In this document: one piece after another, positions 52,666 through 60,395 of the stretch | Layout of the letters: every line of letters begins with the position of its first letter | Position numbering within the stretch: the stretch's first letter is position 1 | Source of the DNA: Anaerobacillus arseniciselenatis | GTDB lineage: Bacteria > Bacillota > Bacilli > Bacillales > Anaerobacillaceae | DNA length: 64,000 bases | NCBI RefSeq assembly: GCF_001865995.1 | Contig: NZ_MLQQ01000045.1 | Coordinates: forward strand, 39,447 to 103,446 | Direction: 5' to 3' | Translations under genes and position numbers: made by a program | Notes under the pieces: generated by a model | Databases searched by the model: none | Told to the model about the DNA's origin: nothing | Seen by the model: the letters and a program-made list of their open reading frames with translations, nothing else

Positions 52666-53150
52666 TATTTGGCACCCACTAACACTTCGAATGCATCAAT
52701 ATGTTCACGTTTTCCTGCGACCATCAACGTGTCGCCTACCTTTATAACTTCATCCGGTGCTGGAGTTATGATCGTATCATCACCACGTGTGATTGCGATA
52801 ATCGAAACACCGGTTTGTTGACGAATGTTTGAATCAGTTATTGTTTTGTCTACAAACTTGCTGCTCACACTTACATTGAACCACTCCATTACTAGTTTTC
52901 CTTTTAGAAACTTTACTTGCTCTTGATCGACTGGTTGGTATGTTGCGCCTAAAAGTTGTGCGCCTAACTCTCGTGTTTCTTGAGATGAGAGTTCTACTGC
53001 ATAGTCAGCCTCATCATCATCTTCGTGTTGTGAAAAATATAAATCTCGCTTCCCACAGTAATGAGAGATTATATTAATCTTTTCTCTCTTTGCTGTTATG
53101 AGTGTGACCTTTTTTCCGATATGTGGTAAATCTGTAACTTTGACTTTCAT
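52665..53150 (-). CDS. khtT: Regulatory subunit of K+/H+ antiporter
   Basis: 161 residues (B. subtilis KhtT is 165). The N-terminal half is the KhtT-specific domain that contacts the antiporter; the C-terminal half (about 85-160) is a TrkA-C (RCK_C) domain: TGVSIIAITRGDDTIITPAPDEVIKVGDTLMVAG. RCK_C domains bind nucleotides such as c-di-AMP, which activates KhtTU in B. subtilis. A khtS-like third gene is absent upstream. ATG 53150; AGGTAAGCGA ribosome site. Confidence 0.9.
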   Translation of the reverse strand: MKVKVTDLPHIGKKVTLITAKREKINIISHYCGKRDLYFSQHEDDDEADYAVELSSQETRELGAQLLGATYQPVDQEQVKFLKGKLVMEWFNVSVSSKFVDKTITDSNIRQQTGVSIIAITRGDDTIITPAPDEVIKVGDTLMVAGKREHIDAFEVLVGAK

Positions 53151-53253
53151 TCGCTTACCTCACTTTAAAAATAATTTAGTTAGTAACTACATTTTAGTAT
53201 TTTCATAAATAAAAGTAACTAGTTTTTTTGTGAAATTCCTTTTTCATTTAATA

Positions 53254-53373
53254 GAGTGAATTTCATAATTACCAAAATCGAGTCACACTAAACAATATAT
53301 AGTTTGCGAACGATTTTGTCGCAACTATATATTGATCTTAGTGACGAGAATAATGAATTATGAACTTCATTGA
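53254..53373 (+). repeat. Hairpin element E, copy
   Basis: GAGTGAATTTCATAATTACC, core CAATATATAGTTTGCGA/TCGCAACTATATATTG, then TAGTGACG...GAATTATGAACTTCATTG. Fills most of the gap between khtT and the next gene. Confidence 0.9.
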
Positions 53374-53518
53374 ATTTAAACTAATTTCCTCAAACGTGCA
53401 AAAACAAGTTGCTAACACCATTTATTTGAACCCTTATACTTCTTTCAAGAATATATCTCTAATATTTAGCCAATTATAAGTAATAAATGGAAATAATTTT
53501 TTTAGGAGATATCACTTC

Positions 53519-54112
53519 ATGTCTTTATTTAAACTATTAACCGCAATAAATGTATCTTCGGCCACTACTAACTGGGATGAGATCATCCACTTACACCGTG
53601 AGCTTAAAAATATGTTAATGACATATTGGATGACCGAAACTGTAGTTACTTTCAATTGGTGGTTTCTTTTGTTCACTACCATTGTTTTTTTCGTCGTATG
53701 GTTAATCGTTTTGGACAAGAAAAGAATTATAGAGATTGCTTCATTTGGCCTTTTAGTCGGAACAGCTGTATTCGTTTTAGACATGATCGGTATTTCGTTA
53801 GTTTTATGGTCTTATCCAGACAGATTATTCCCGTTGATAACCCCAATCGTTGAAATTCATAAGTTTCATCTACCGATTATTTATATGATTATTTATCAAT
53901 ACTACAACACTTGGAAGTCTTTCTTAATTGCTTTAACAACCGCTTCTTTTATTTTTGCTTTCATATTAGAGCCAGTGACTGCGTGGTTAGGGATCTACGA
54001 AATATATCACTGGAAATACATATATTCCTTCCCTATTTATATTTTTGGTGGCGCTGTTCTTAGATGGATAATTCTCAAAGTGAAACAAGTTGAAAAGAAG
54101 AAAAATATGTAG
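53519..54112 (+). CDS. CBO0543-like multi-pass membrane protein
   Basis: 197 residues with five predicted helices: about 43-62, 72-95, 115-130, 137-157 and 165-185. The early FNWWFLLFTTIVFFVVW and the PITPIVEIHKFHLPIIYMIIYQY-type segment with the WYPDRLFP loop fit the uncharacterised CBO0543 family found in Bacillales and Clostridia spore formers. ATG 53519 has an AGGAGATATCACTTC site. No operon partners; a link to sporulation or envelope is a guess from family distribution. Confidence 0.72.
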   Translation: MSLFKLLTAINVSSATTNWDEIIHLHRELKNMLMTYWMTETVVTFNWWFLLFTTIVFFVVWLIVLDKKRIIEIASFGLLVGTAVFVLDMIGISLVLWSYPDRLFPLITPIVEIHKFHLPIIYMIIYQYYNTWKSFLIALTTASFIFAFILEPVTAWLGIYEIYHWKYIYSFPIYIFGGAVLRWIILKVKQVEKKKNM

Positions 54113-54221
54113 CGTGTCACTCCCCGAAAATTCTTGTTTCACAAAAAGTTTATTCCAGTTTATCAGGAAACTTTGTCACTTACTTATGTTGCGTTCTTAA
54201 ATGTGAGTAATTTCTTAGAAA

Positions 54222-54270
54222 CAAAATGCAATAAGTAACTATCATGAACTATAGTCACTTATTGCATTTG
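54222..54270. terminator. Bidirectional terminator between CBO0543-like gene and cooC
   Basis: CAAAATGCAATAAGTAACTAT pairs with ATAGTCACTTATTGCATTTG (one mismatch). A T-rich stretch follows on both sides. A GTGTCACTCCCCGAAAATTC repeat head lies at 54114. Confidence 0.75.
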
Positions 54271-54322
54271 TTATTTATATAATTTATTTATGACTGGCTG
54301 TCCCCCACTTTTGGAACTATAT

Positions 54323-55117
54323 TTACACAGGTTTCATTTCGTATTGTTTTAATAAAAAATCATAAATCGGTTGTACATAAGACAAGCAGCTAGGTGAATG
54401 CTCAAATAATGGGATACCATTTAAGTCCGCTTCTGGTGCTTCCCGCATGTAAGGGATCGTACCGATGACTGGAATATTTCCTAATGCTTTTTCAATTTCT
54501 GCCGCATTGTTTCCGACACATTTATTAACTACGGCATAAATATTATTTACGCCAATGTCATTTGCTAATTTAACAATTGTCTTAGCAGTTGCAATACTTC
54601 TTTTTCCAGGCTCAACGACAATGATGAACGCATCGACACTGCCTGCTGTTCCTCTTCCTAAATGTTCAATTCCTGCTTCCATATCACAGATCACGGCATC
54701 ATCATCATTTAAGATAATGTGATTTAACAAAGCTTTTAAAATTGTACTTTCCGGACAAGCACAGCCTGCTCCACCACTTTCAACAGAACCTAACTGCAAC
54801 AGTTTAATGTCATTATGAACTGAAACATATCTTTTAGGTACGTCGTCAACCGTTGGATTTAACGAAAACCATTGTCCACTAATACCAGGTTCAGCCCCTG
54901 TTCGCTCTTTAATAAGTTTTCTATCATTTGCAATTGTTTTAACATCTGCTAATTCTTCTTCTGAAAAGCCAAGTGCCATCCCAAAGTTAGCATCTGGATC
55001 TGCATCAACGGCTAAAACTTCTTTTCCATTTTGTTTTAAAAGGTGTGCTAAACAGGCCGATAAAGTCGTTTTTCCGACGCCACCTTTTCCAGTAATTGCA
55101 ATCTTCATTCCTTTCAC
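54323..55117 (-). CDS. cooC: CODH nickel-insertion ATPase
   Basis: 264 residues. A MinD/SIMIBI ATPase that loads nickel into the C-cluster of CO dehydrogenase. The deviant P-loop is KIAITGKGGVGKTTLSA; AVDADPDANFGMALG near 38 is switch I; the metal-binding CxC is in GGAGCACPESTIL near 115; GTIPY and a C-terminal helical region follow. GTG 55117 has a GGGGGGAAG site; ATG 55108 is the alternative. It follows cooS by 12 bases and shares its CooA-type promoter. Confidence 0.94.
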   Translation of the reverse strand: MKGMKIAITGKGGVGKTTLSACLAHLLKQNGKEVLAVDADPDANFGMALGFSEEELADVKTIANDRKLIKERTGAEPGISGQWFSLNPTVDDVPKRYVSVHNDIKLLQLGSVESGGAGCACPESTILKALLNHIILNDDDAVICDMEAGIEHLGRGTAGSVDAFIIVVEPGKRSIATAKTIVKLANDIGVNNIYAVVNKCVGNNAAEIEKALGNIPVIGTIPYMREAPEADLNGIPLFEHSPSCLSYVQPIYDFLLKQYEMKPV

Positions 55118-55129
55118 GGATCTTCCCCC

Positions 55130-57073
55130 CTATTTAGCTACTAATTTATTTAGTAATGTCTCTCGTTTCATATCAATTCGTTCTAGTAATAATTTGGCAG
55201 CAGTATAAGGGTCTTGTTCATAAATGAGTTTGCCACCAAATAATTTATCTGCATTGACTTCATGTTCATCTGTTCGATCTCCGTAAAGGACATTCGTTAC
55301 AAATTCGGAACCAGATAGTTGTGGACTAACCCCAATGTGAACGTCAATGCCATGAGCGATAAAGAACGTCCCAATCGATAAAGCTTTCGGGCTATGAGTT
55401 TCCGGACACGAGCCAACAGCTGGAAGTTCATTCATCGAAACACCTAAACGATTAGCAATCGCCGTTAATAAATCTGCGGGTCTAGAATTATCAACGCAAC
55501 TCCCCATATGCATTGTCGGTGGCAAACTTGGTAAACCAGCGGCATTCCCTACGGCTTCTAACACTTCTTTTAAACCTTCACCACAATACTCTAATCCATC
55601 AAAGTTCATTAAATTATGCTTCGCTAACGAATGCGCGGCACACCCTGTTGATACGACTAATACATTATTTTTTAATAGTTCTTTTGTTACGACCGTATTT
55701 CCGTAATCTTGTTTTTCTCTTGGGTTCGTACAGCCAACGAGTGCAGCAATCCCACGTATTTTACCAGAAACAAGCGCATCGATCACTGGCTTTAATGGAT
55801 CTTCTCCATTAAGCCCTGATAAAGCTTCAACGATTTGTTCGGTTGAAAAACCTGCGTAAGCATCGACTGTTTGATCAGGTATCGAAATTTTTTCGGGATC
55901 GCGTTTAGAAAACCTGTTGATCGCCTTCATAACAATTTCTTGGGCAGCTTCGTCTGCTTCTGATGGTTCAAAGTTTACATGAGTTGCTCCTGCAATTTTA
56001 ACGTACGGAAGAGTTGTAATGATTTCAGTATGATAGCACTCTGCTACTTGTTGGATACCTGGCATAATACATTGAATATCAACAACCATCGCTTCGAGTA
56101 CTCCTGAGACGATTACTAACTCTTGACTTGAAAAGCTAGAAGCGACTGAAACTCCTTGTCTCATTAATAATTCATTTCCAGTACAGCAAACGCCAACAAT
56201 GTTAATTCCGGTCGCTCCTTGTTTGATTGCTTCATCTTCAAGCCTTCTTGACCACTCCACGCTTTTTTCCGATAGCATCGGAATATGACCGTGCACTGCA
56301 ATATTGATCTTTTTTTCATCTAAAACAGCCATGCTATATTTTGCTTTTACTGCTTTCGGGGTGCCAAATAATATATCTTGAAGGTCGGTCGATAAATGAA
56401 GTCCCGCATACCCATCAATCAATCCCATCGTCACTCCACCGAGGATTAAGTTTGTTGGGTCTGCATCACATCCCATCGCATTTCTAGCGACTGCTTTCGT
56501 AATTTCTAAATGAGCATTCACCGGAGTAATGCCCAGTTTGTTCCACGTATTTAATGAATCTTCATGAGCGCGAAGCTTTACCCAGTTCATAATCCCTGTT
56601 TGCTTTTGAAAATCTTCTAACGCTTTTAAAGCAACTTCTTTCGCCACTTCATTCATCGATAAATCTTCAGTAACAATTTCTAAATCATGAGCGACTCGAT
56701 ATAACTTATCGACGTCTTTAATTTGATAAGGGGCTTTTCCTTCAGCCACTTCCAACAATGTTAACGCCACTTCTCTACCGTGCTCGGCGTGCCCTGAAGA
56801 CCCTTGAGTAAGATGATTTAAAAAACTACGAGCGACGATTTGGTGAACATCGGCGCCACATACACCAGTTTGTGGCCCTTTTCCATTTGGAGCAATACGG
56901 CAAGGTCCTTCCAAACAATGCCTGCAACAGACACCGGTTGAACCAAAACCACAAATATTCATCATATCGGCTCGATCAAACGCAGTTAAAACATTTTCAT
57001 TTCTCGCCTTATCTAGTAAAAATTGTACTTGAGGGTCGATGGAAACGCTTTCTAAATCACGCATCTTTGCCAT
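55130..57073 (-). CDS. cooS: Anaerobic carbon monoxide dehydrogenase catalytic subunit
   Basis: 647 residues from ATG 57073 (AAAGGAGGAGATTTC); a longer frame to 57139 would run through the promoter. Ni-Fe enzyme oxidising CO to CO2. D- and B-cluster cysteines are in CGFGSTGVCCRHCLEGPC near 48-65 with GVCGAD near 75. C-cluster ligands: His in VHGHIPML near 265, Cys in VGVCCTGNE near 300, DIQCIMPG near 338, VGCTNPR near 450, VSTGCAAH near 480 and HMGSCVDN near 530. All are present, so it should be active. No cooF ferredoxin, hydrogenase or acetyl-CoA synthase gene adjoins; only cooC follows. Confidence 0.97.
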   Translation of the reverse strand: MAKMRDLESVSIDPQVQFLLDKARNENVLTAFDRADMMNICGFGSTGVCCRHCLEGPCRIAPNGKGPQTGVCGADVHQIVARSFLNHLTQGSSGHAEHGREVALTLLEVAEGKAPYQIKDVDKLYRVAHDLEIVTEDLSMNEVAKEVALKALEDFQKQTGIMNWVKLRAHEDSLNTWNKLGITPVNAHLEITKAVARNAMGCDADPTNLILGGVTMGLIDGYAGLHLSTDLQDILFGTPKAVKAKYSMAVLDEKKINIAVHGHIPMLSEKSVEWSRRLEDEAIKQGATGINIVGVCCTGNELLMRQGVSVASSFSSQELVIVSGVLEAMVVDIQCIMPGIQQVAECYHTEIITTLPYVKIAGATHVNFEPSEADEAAQEIVMKAINRFSKRDPEKISIPDQTVDAYAGFSTEQIVEALSGLNGEDPLKPVIDALVSGKIRGIAALVGCTNPREKQDYGNTVVTKELLKNNVLVVSTGCAAHSLAKHNLMNFDGLEYCGEGLKEVLEAVGNAAGLPSLPPTMHMGSCVDNSRPADLLTAIANRLGVSMNELPAVGSCPETHSPKALSIGTFFIAHGIDVHIGVSPQLSGSEFVTNVLYGDRTDEHEVNADKLFGGKLIYEQDPYTAAKLLLERIDMKRETLLNKLVAK

Positions 57074-57095
57074 GAAATCTCCTCCTTTTTGTTCC

Positions 57096-57138
57096 ATTAT
57101 AAGAAACCGTGAAGATGAAAACTGTCGGGGAGATGACA
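57096..57138 (-). promoter_or_regulatory. CooA-type operator and -10 box of cooS-cooC
   Basis: On the minus strand TGTCA-TCTCCC-CGACA (57138-57123) fits the CooA site TGTCA-N6-CGACA known from Rhodospirillum. A perfect TATAAT lies at 57101-57096. A start seven bases on (about 57089) places the operator centre at -41.5, the class II position. It lies 50 bases before the cooS start codon and downstream of the cooA-like gene. Confidence 0.85.
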
Positions 57139-57162
57139 TTTTCAGAATTTATTTATTATTTT

Positions 57163-57279
57163 AATGAATGTCATAATTCAAGATTATTGCCATTAAGTAA
57201 CTATATGCACTTGCGTTAAGTCGTTCGCAACTACTTATAGTTTCATATGGCTCAATTTATGTAGTAATGAAATTCACTT
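57163..57279 (-). repeat. Hairpin element E, copy (between cooA and cooS)
   Basis: AATGAATGTCATAATTCAAG...ATTGCCATTAAG, core CTATATGCACTTGCG/CGCAACTACTTATAG, ...AATGAAATTCACTT. Lies 25 bases upstream of the CooA operator. Confidence 0.85.
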
Positions 57280-57283
57280 GTTT

Positions 57284-57376
57284 GAGTGAAATATCAAAAA
57301 ATAGACACATCATGCTACACCAAAGAAGTTGAACTCAGCTTGGTGTAGTATATTAGTGGCGTTAATGTTTTTCATT
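57284..57376 (+). repeat. Hairpin element E-like, new core, overlapping the cooA 3' end
   Basis: GAGTGAAATATC...GACACATCA, core CTACACCAA/TTGGTGTAG, then TAGTGGCGTTAATG. The flank words match element E, but the core hairpin is unrelated. The cooA stop codon (57364-57362) falls in its right flank. Confidence 0.6.
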
Positions 57377-58021
57377 TATGAGTGATTTTAGTTGATCTAT
57401 GTTATGGACCGTAAGCTTTTTTTTACTAAAACTAATGATTTGTTCTTTTTGAAGGTACGTTAACACCGAACTAACCGTTTGCCTAGTTGAGCCAACAATT
57501 GTTGCAAGTTCCTCTTGAGTCAAACCTAATGGTATTTCAACTCCATCTTTCTTGACCTTTCCCTTTGAATCTAACATCGATAAAATAAAAGCATAGATTC
57601 GTTCATTGACATCACGGAATGCTAAATTTTCGATGACATTAAATGTTGTTTCAAGTGTACTTCCTACTGCTGATAAAACATTTAAAGCAAAGCTAGGGTA
57701 CTCTATAATCATTTCCCGAAACAGTCGCAACGGTAAAAAGGCGACTTCCGTTTCTTCGACCGCAATCCCTAGCCCGCGAGCATGCCCACTGTACACATCC
57801 CCTTTGTCTAAAAGGGCCACTGTAAATTCTTTACCGTTCGGATAGTTTAATGTAACTCGTATTCTACCATTCAAAATTAAGTACATATATTCATTATGAC
57901 TATACGGTTTAAAAGCAATTTCTTTTTTTCTAAACGTTTCAATTCGGCAATTGTATACGTATTTTTCTAACATCGCTTCTGGTAGTTCATGAAGTATTTT
58001 TGATTGTTTCAATTCATCCAA
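57362..58021 (-). CDS. cooA: CooA-like CO-sensing transcription regulator (Crp/Fnr family)
   Basis: 219 residues. The effector domain has the Crp beta-roll; GDVYSGHARG at residues 74-83 aligns with GDMFCMHSGC of R. rubrum CooA, so His80 matches the heme ligand His77 while the Fe(III) ligand Cys75 is Ser here. A long dimer helix (about 105-135) leads to the HTH_Crp domain, LTQEELATIVGSTRQTVSSVLTYLQKE near 168-195. It should bind heme and respond to CO. Directly upstream of cooS-cooC, with a matching operator between. Fnr itself is unlikely because the Cys cluster is absent. ATG 58021 follows a GGGAGTGTAATAA site. Confidence 0.87.
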   Translation of the reverse strand: MDELKQSKILHELPEAMLEKYVYNCRIETFRKKEIAFKPYSHNEYMYLILNGRIRVTLNYPNGKEFTVALLDKGDVYSGHARGLGIAVEETEVAFLPLRLFREMIIEYPSFALNVLSAVGSTLETTFNVIENLAFRDVNERIYAFILSMLDSKGKVKKDGVEIPLGLTQEELATIVGSTRQTVSSVLTYLQKEQIISFSKKKLTVHNIDQLKSLINEKH

Positions 58022-58107
58022 TTTATTACACTCCCTGTAATTTTATAGGTACTAACACTGCCTGGAATTACAGAATATTAAAATACTTTTCTATTATAGC
58101 GTACATT

Positions 58108-58225
58108 AATGAATTTCATAATTCATTATTTTCGCCACGAAGATCAATATATAGTTGCGTCAAAACCATTCGCAAACTATATATTGCTTGATGTGGCTCG
58201 TTTTTAGTAATTATGAAATTCACTC
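58108..58225 (-). repeat. Hairpin element E, copy
   Basis: AATGAATTTCATAATTCATTATTTTCGCCAC, core AATATATAGTTGCG/CGCAAACTATATATT, ...AATTATGAAATTCACTC. It is the mirror orientation of copies at 22514 and 53254 and borders the truncated gene at 58220. Confidence 0.9.
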
Positions 58226-58492
58226 ACATAAGGAATTGATTAAATAAATTCTCTCTTCACAAATGATTGTGTCTTCTGTATATACAGGTCTCAAAAATTC
58301 GAAATTCATTTTACGAGCCAATAAGTTATGATCCCCACCCACTTTTGTTGGTAAAGTTGAAGTAAGTAAACCTTGAACCACAAGTCTTCCTTGTTCATCT
58401 GGGGTGATATGATGAACCCGTTCTAAACAAAAGAAGGCGCCTACTCTTTTATTTGAGTATAGCGCTCTATTACAACTTGATGCTTCCTTCAA
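58220..58492 (-). pseudogene. MaoC-like (hotdog) dehydratase fragment
   Basis: The frame encodes VHHITPDEQGRLVVQGLLTSTLPTKVGGD and ARKMNFEFLRPVYTEDTI, the pattern of MaoC/hotdog acyl dehydratases or thioesterases: a VHHIxPDE entry, the central helix and the FLRPVY-GDTI strand. The N-terminal third looks scrambled and the C-terminus stops inside element E, whose GAGTGA supplies the stop. No start or ribosome site is convincing. Probably truncated by repeat insertion. Confidence 0.72.
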
Positions 58493-58559
58493 TGACCTAG
58501 TAGCTCGAGATTTACCTTCTTACATCAATTCTCTTCTCTCACTAAGAACTCTTGCTCTA

Positions 58560-60395
58560 TTACGTAAACAAATTCTTTAAACGTTGCCAAAATCCAACGC
58601 TCTCTTCTTCCTCAACAATCGCTGTTTCTTCTTCGTCTTCTCGTTCAATTGCTTCTGTTTTTAAAATAAATTGTACAGAATTAATGTTTGTGTTTTTCGG
58701 TGACACAAAGGATACCGGCTCGAAGTCAGATGTATTGAATTCGTCCATCATCTCATTAATCTCTTCCTGCATCTTTTCAGGTAAATCTTTAGTTTCATCA
58801 GCTAATTCTTCGGTTCCGTCATAAAGCTCTCCTACACCACTTTCTAGTTCAGACGTTCCTTGTGCCAATTCATCGAACCCCGAATCAATTTCATTATAGG
58901 CGTCCGCAAGCTGAGAAACCCCGTCGGTATAGGAAACAAGACCTGAATGGAACTCACCGTAATTGTTACTAAGCAAGGCGATCCCTTCTTTTAATTCGCT
59001 TAATGCGTCCAACCCTTCCATATTTTCAAAAGCTACGGAAAGTTCGCTAGCGATCAACGTTAATTGGTTCCCCATCTCATTGACAGCTCCGCTTGTTTCT
59101 TCAAGTGTCGTCTCTACTGCAGTAAATGCTTCTTTTATTTTGTCGTATGTTGCTTTGGCAGTTTGAGCAGCAACATAGACATCCATAAGATAATCGATCG
59201 TTTCATGATTTTCTACAGACGTAGTCGCATATAGTTGCTGAATATCTTCTTCTGTCACAGCTTGCGCAGGAATGTGTGACATCGCATCGTCCAAAGCAGA
59301 ATAGGCGATCGAGAAATTTTCATTTAATAGAGTTAAGCCTTCAGCTACTTCCCCTAGACCATCGGCGATTAATAATAAGCCTTCTGGCAATTGTTCCAAT
59401 TCGCTTAAGTCCATCTCTTCAGATGAGCCATTCAACTCCTCGTTTAACCGTACAAGTGATTCACCAATCACCTCTGACGCTTCCTTGATTTCAGAGGAAG
59501 AATCATTGATTTCGCTCATTCCGATATTGTATTCACTAGAGCCGTTATTTAAGCTTTGAACACCATCGTTCAACTCTGAAACACCTGTTTTTAAATCAAA
59601 AACACCGTCATTTATTTCTCCAATGGCATCACTTAATGTCCGCATTTCGCTCGTCATTTCGTCAAGCTCTGGATTATCGATCGTCATTGATAATGGAACC
59701 GCAGAGATATCGATCCCTTCCATCTCAAAATCCACGACATCTCCTAGAAGACTAATTTCCCCGTTACTTTCAGGCATCACCGTATAAGTGAATTGTCTCT
59801 GCTTCCCGACATTTACAATCGTCGCCTCTGGTGCTTGGATATTGCTCATTAAGTCTGTATCAAGAGTTAAAGAAATTTGCATAGCATAGTTTTCAAAAAA
59901 CAGCGGGTCGACGTTTTCATTTTGAGATGTTTTTATCTTTAGCAGTAAGCTGCCCTCTTTTCCTGCCAGTTGATCAGGAGAAATTTCATCTCCCTCTAGG
60001 TTGTAGGAGATTTTAACATCCCATGGCAATTCGTGGTCTTCTAAATTACCTTGATAGTAAAACCATCCGGGCGAAGCTTCGAGTTGAACCTTATCACCAA
60101 CTTGCTCAATTTCGGATAAATTTGTTAAATTTCTCACTGACGTATAATCTCCAAAATCGATGATCGAACCAGGTTTCGTTACATTTAACATATTCACAAC
60201 ATATAGTTCATTTAAAGTACCGTTCGCACTTAACCTGCCGTACACAACTTCATCCTTTGAAGAAACTTCGCCAATGGCATTCGTATCTATTTTTGCTTCA
60301 TCGGTGGAACGATCACTTCCATCGTTTCGATCAGCCCCTCCATAGTAGGGAAAGACGAGTAACATCGCCATAAAAACTAAAGTAATTTTTTTCAT
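58560..60395 (-). CDS. Secreted/anchored YhgE-type coiled-coil partner of MMPL transporter
   Basis: 611 residues. Signal-like N-terminus (KKITLVFMAMLLVFPYYGG), a beta-rich region to about 230, then long stretches of the YhgE/Pip-type repeat x-L-x-x-G-x-x-x-L (DLKTGVSELNDGVQSLNNGSSE; GTSELESGVGELYDGTEEL) to about 555. The tail is charged with WQRLKNLF at the very end; no clear C-terminal membrane helix. The ATG overlaps the stop of the MMPL gene by four bases, so the two are coupled. Such proteins probably form a periplasm-like extension of the RND pump; cargo unknown. Confidence 0.8.
   Translation of the reverse strand: MKKITLVFMAMLLVFPYYGGADRNDGSDRSTDEAKIDTNAIGEVSSKDEVVYGRLSANGTLNELYVVNMLNVTKPGSIIDFGDYTSVRNLTNLSEIEQVGDKVQLEASPGWFYYQGNLEDHELPWDVKISYNLEGDEISPDQLAGKEGSLLLKIKTSQNENVDPLFFENYAMQISLTLDTDLMSNIQAPEATIVNVGKQRQFTYTVMPESNGEISLLGDVVDFEMEGIDISAVPLSMTIDNPELDEMTSEMRTLSDAIGEINDGVFDLKTGVSELNDGVQSLNNGSSEYNIGMSEINDSSSEIKEASEVIGESLVRLNEELNGSSEEMDLSELEQLPEGLLLIADGLGEVAEGLTLLNENFSIAYSALDDAMSHIPAQAVTEEDIQQLYATTSVENHETIDYLMDVYVAAQTAKATYDKIKEAFTAVETTLEETSGAVNEMGNQLTLIASELSVAFENMEGLDALSELKEGIALLSNNYGEFHSGLVSYTDGVSQLADAYNEIDSGFDELAQGTSELESGVGELYDGTEELADETKDLPEKMQEEINEMMDEFNTSDFEPVSFVSPKNTNINSVQFILKTEAIEREDEEETAIVEEEESVGFWQRLKNLFT

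Noticed and set aside
55130..57139. Longer cooS frame starting at 57139
   Set aside because: The extra 22 codons run through the CooA operator and the TATAAT box; ATG 57073 has an AGGAGG site.
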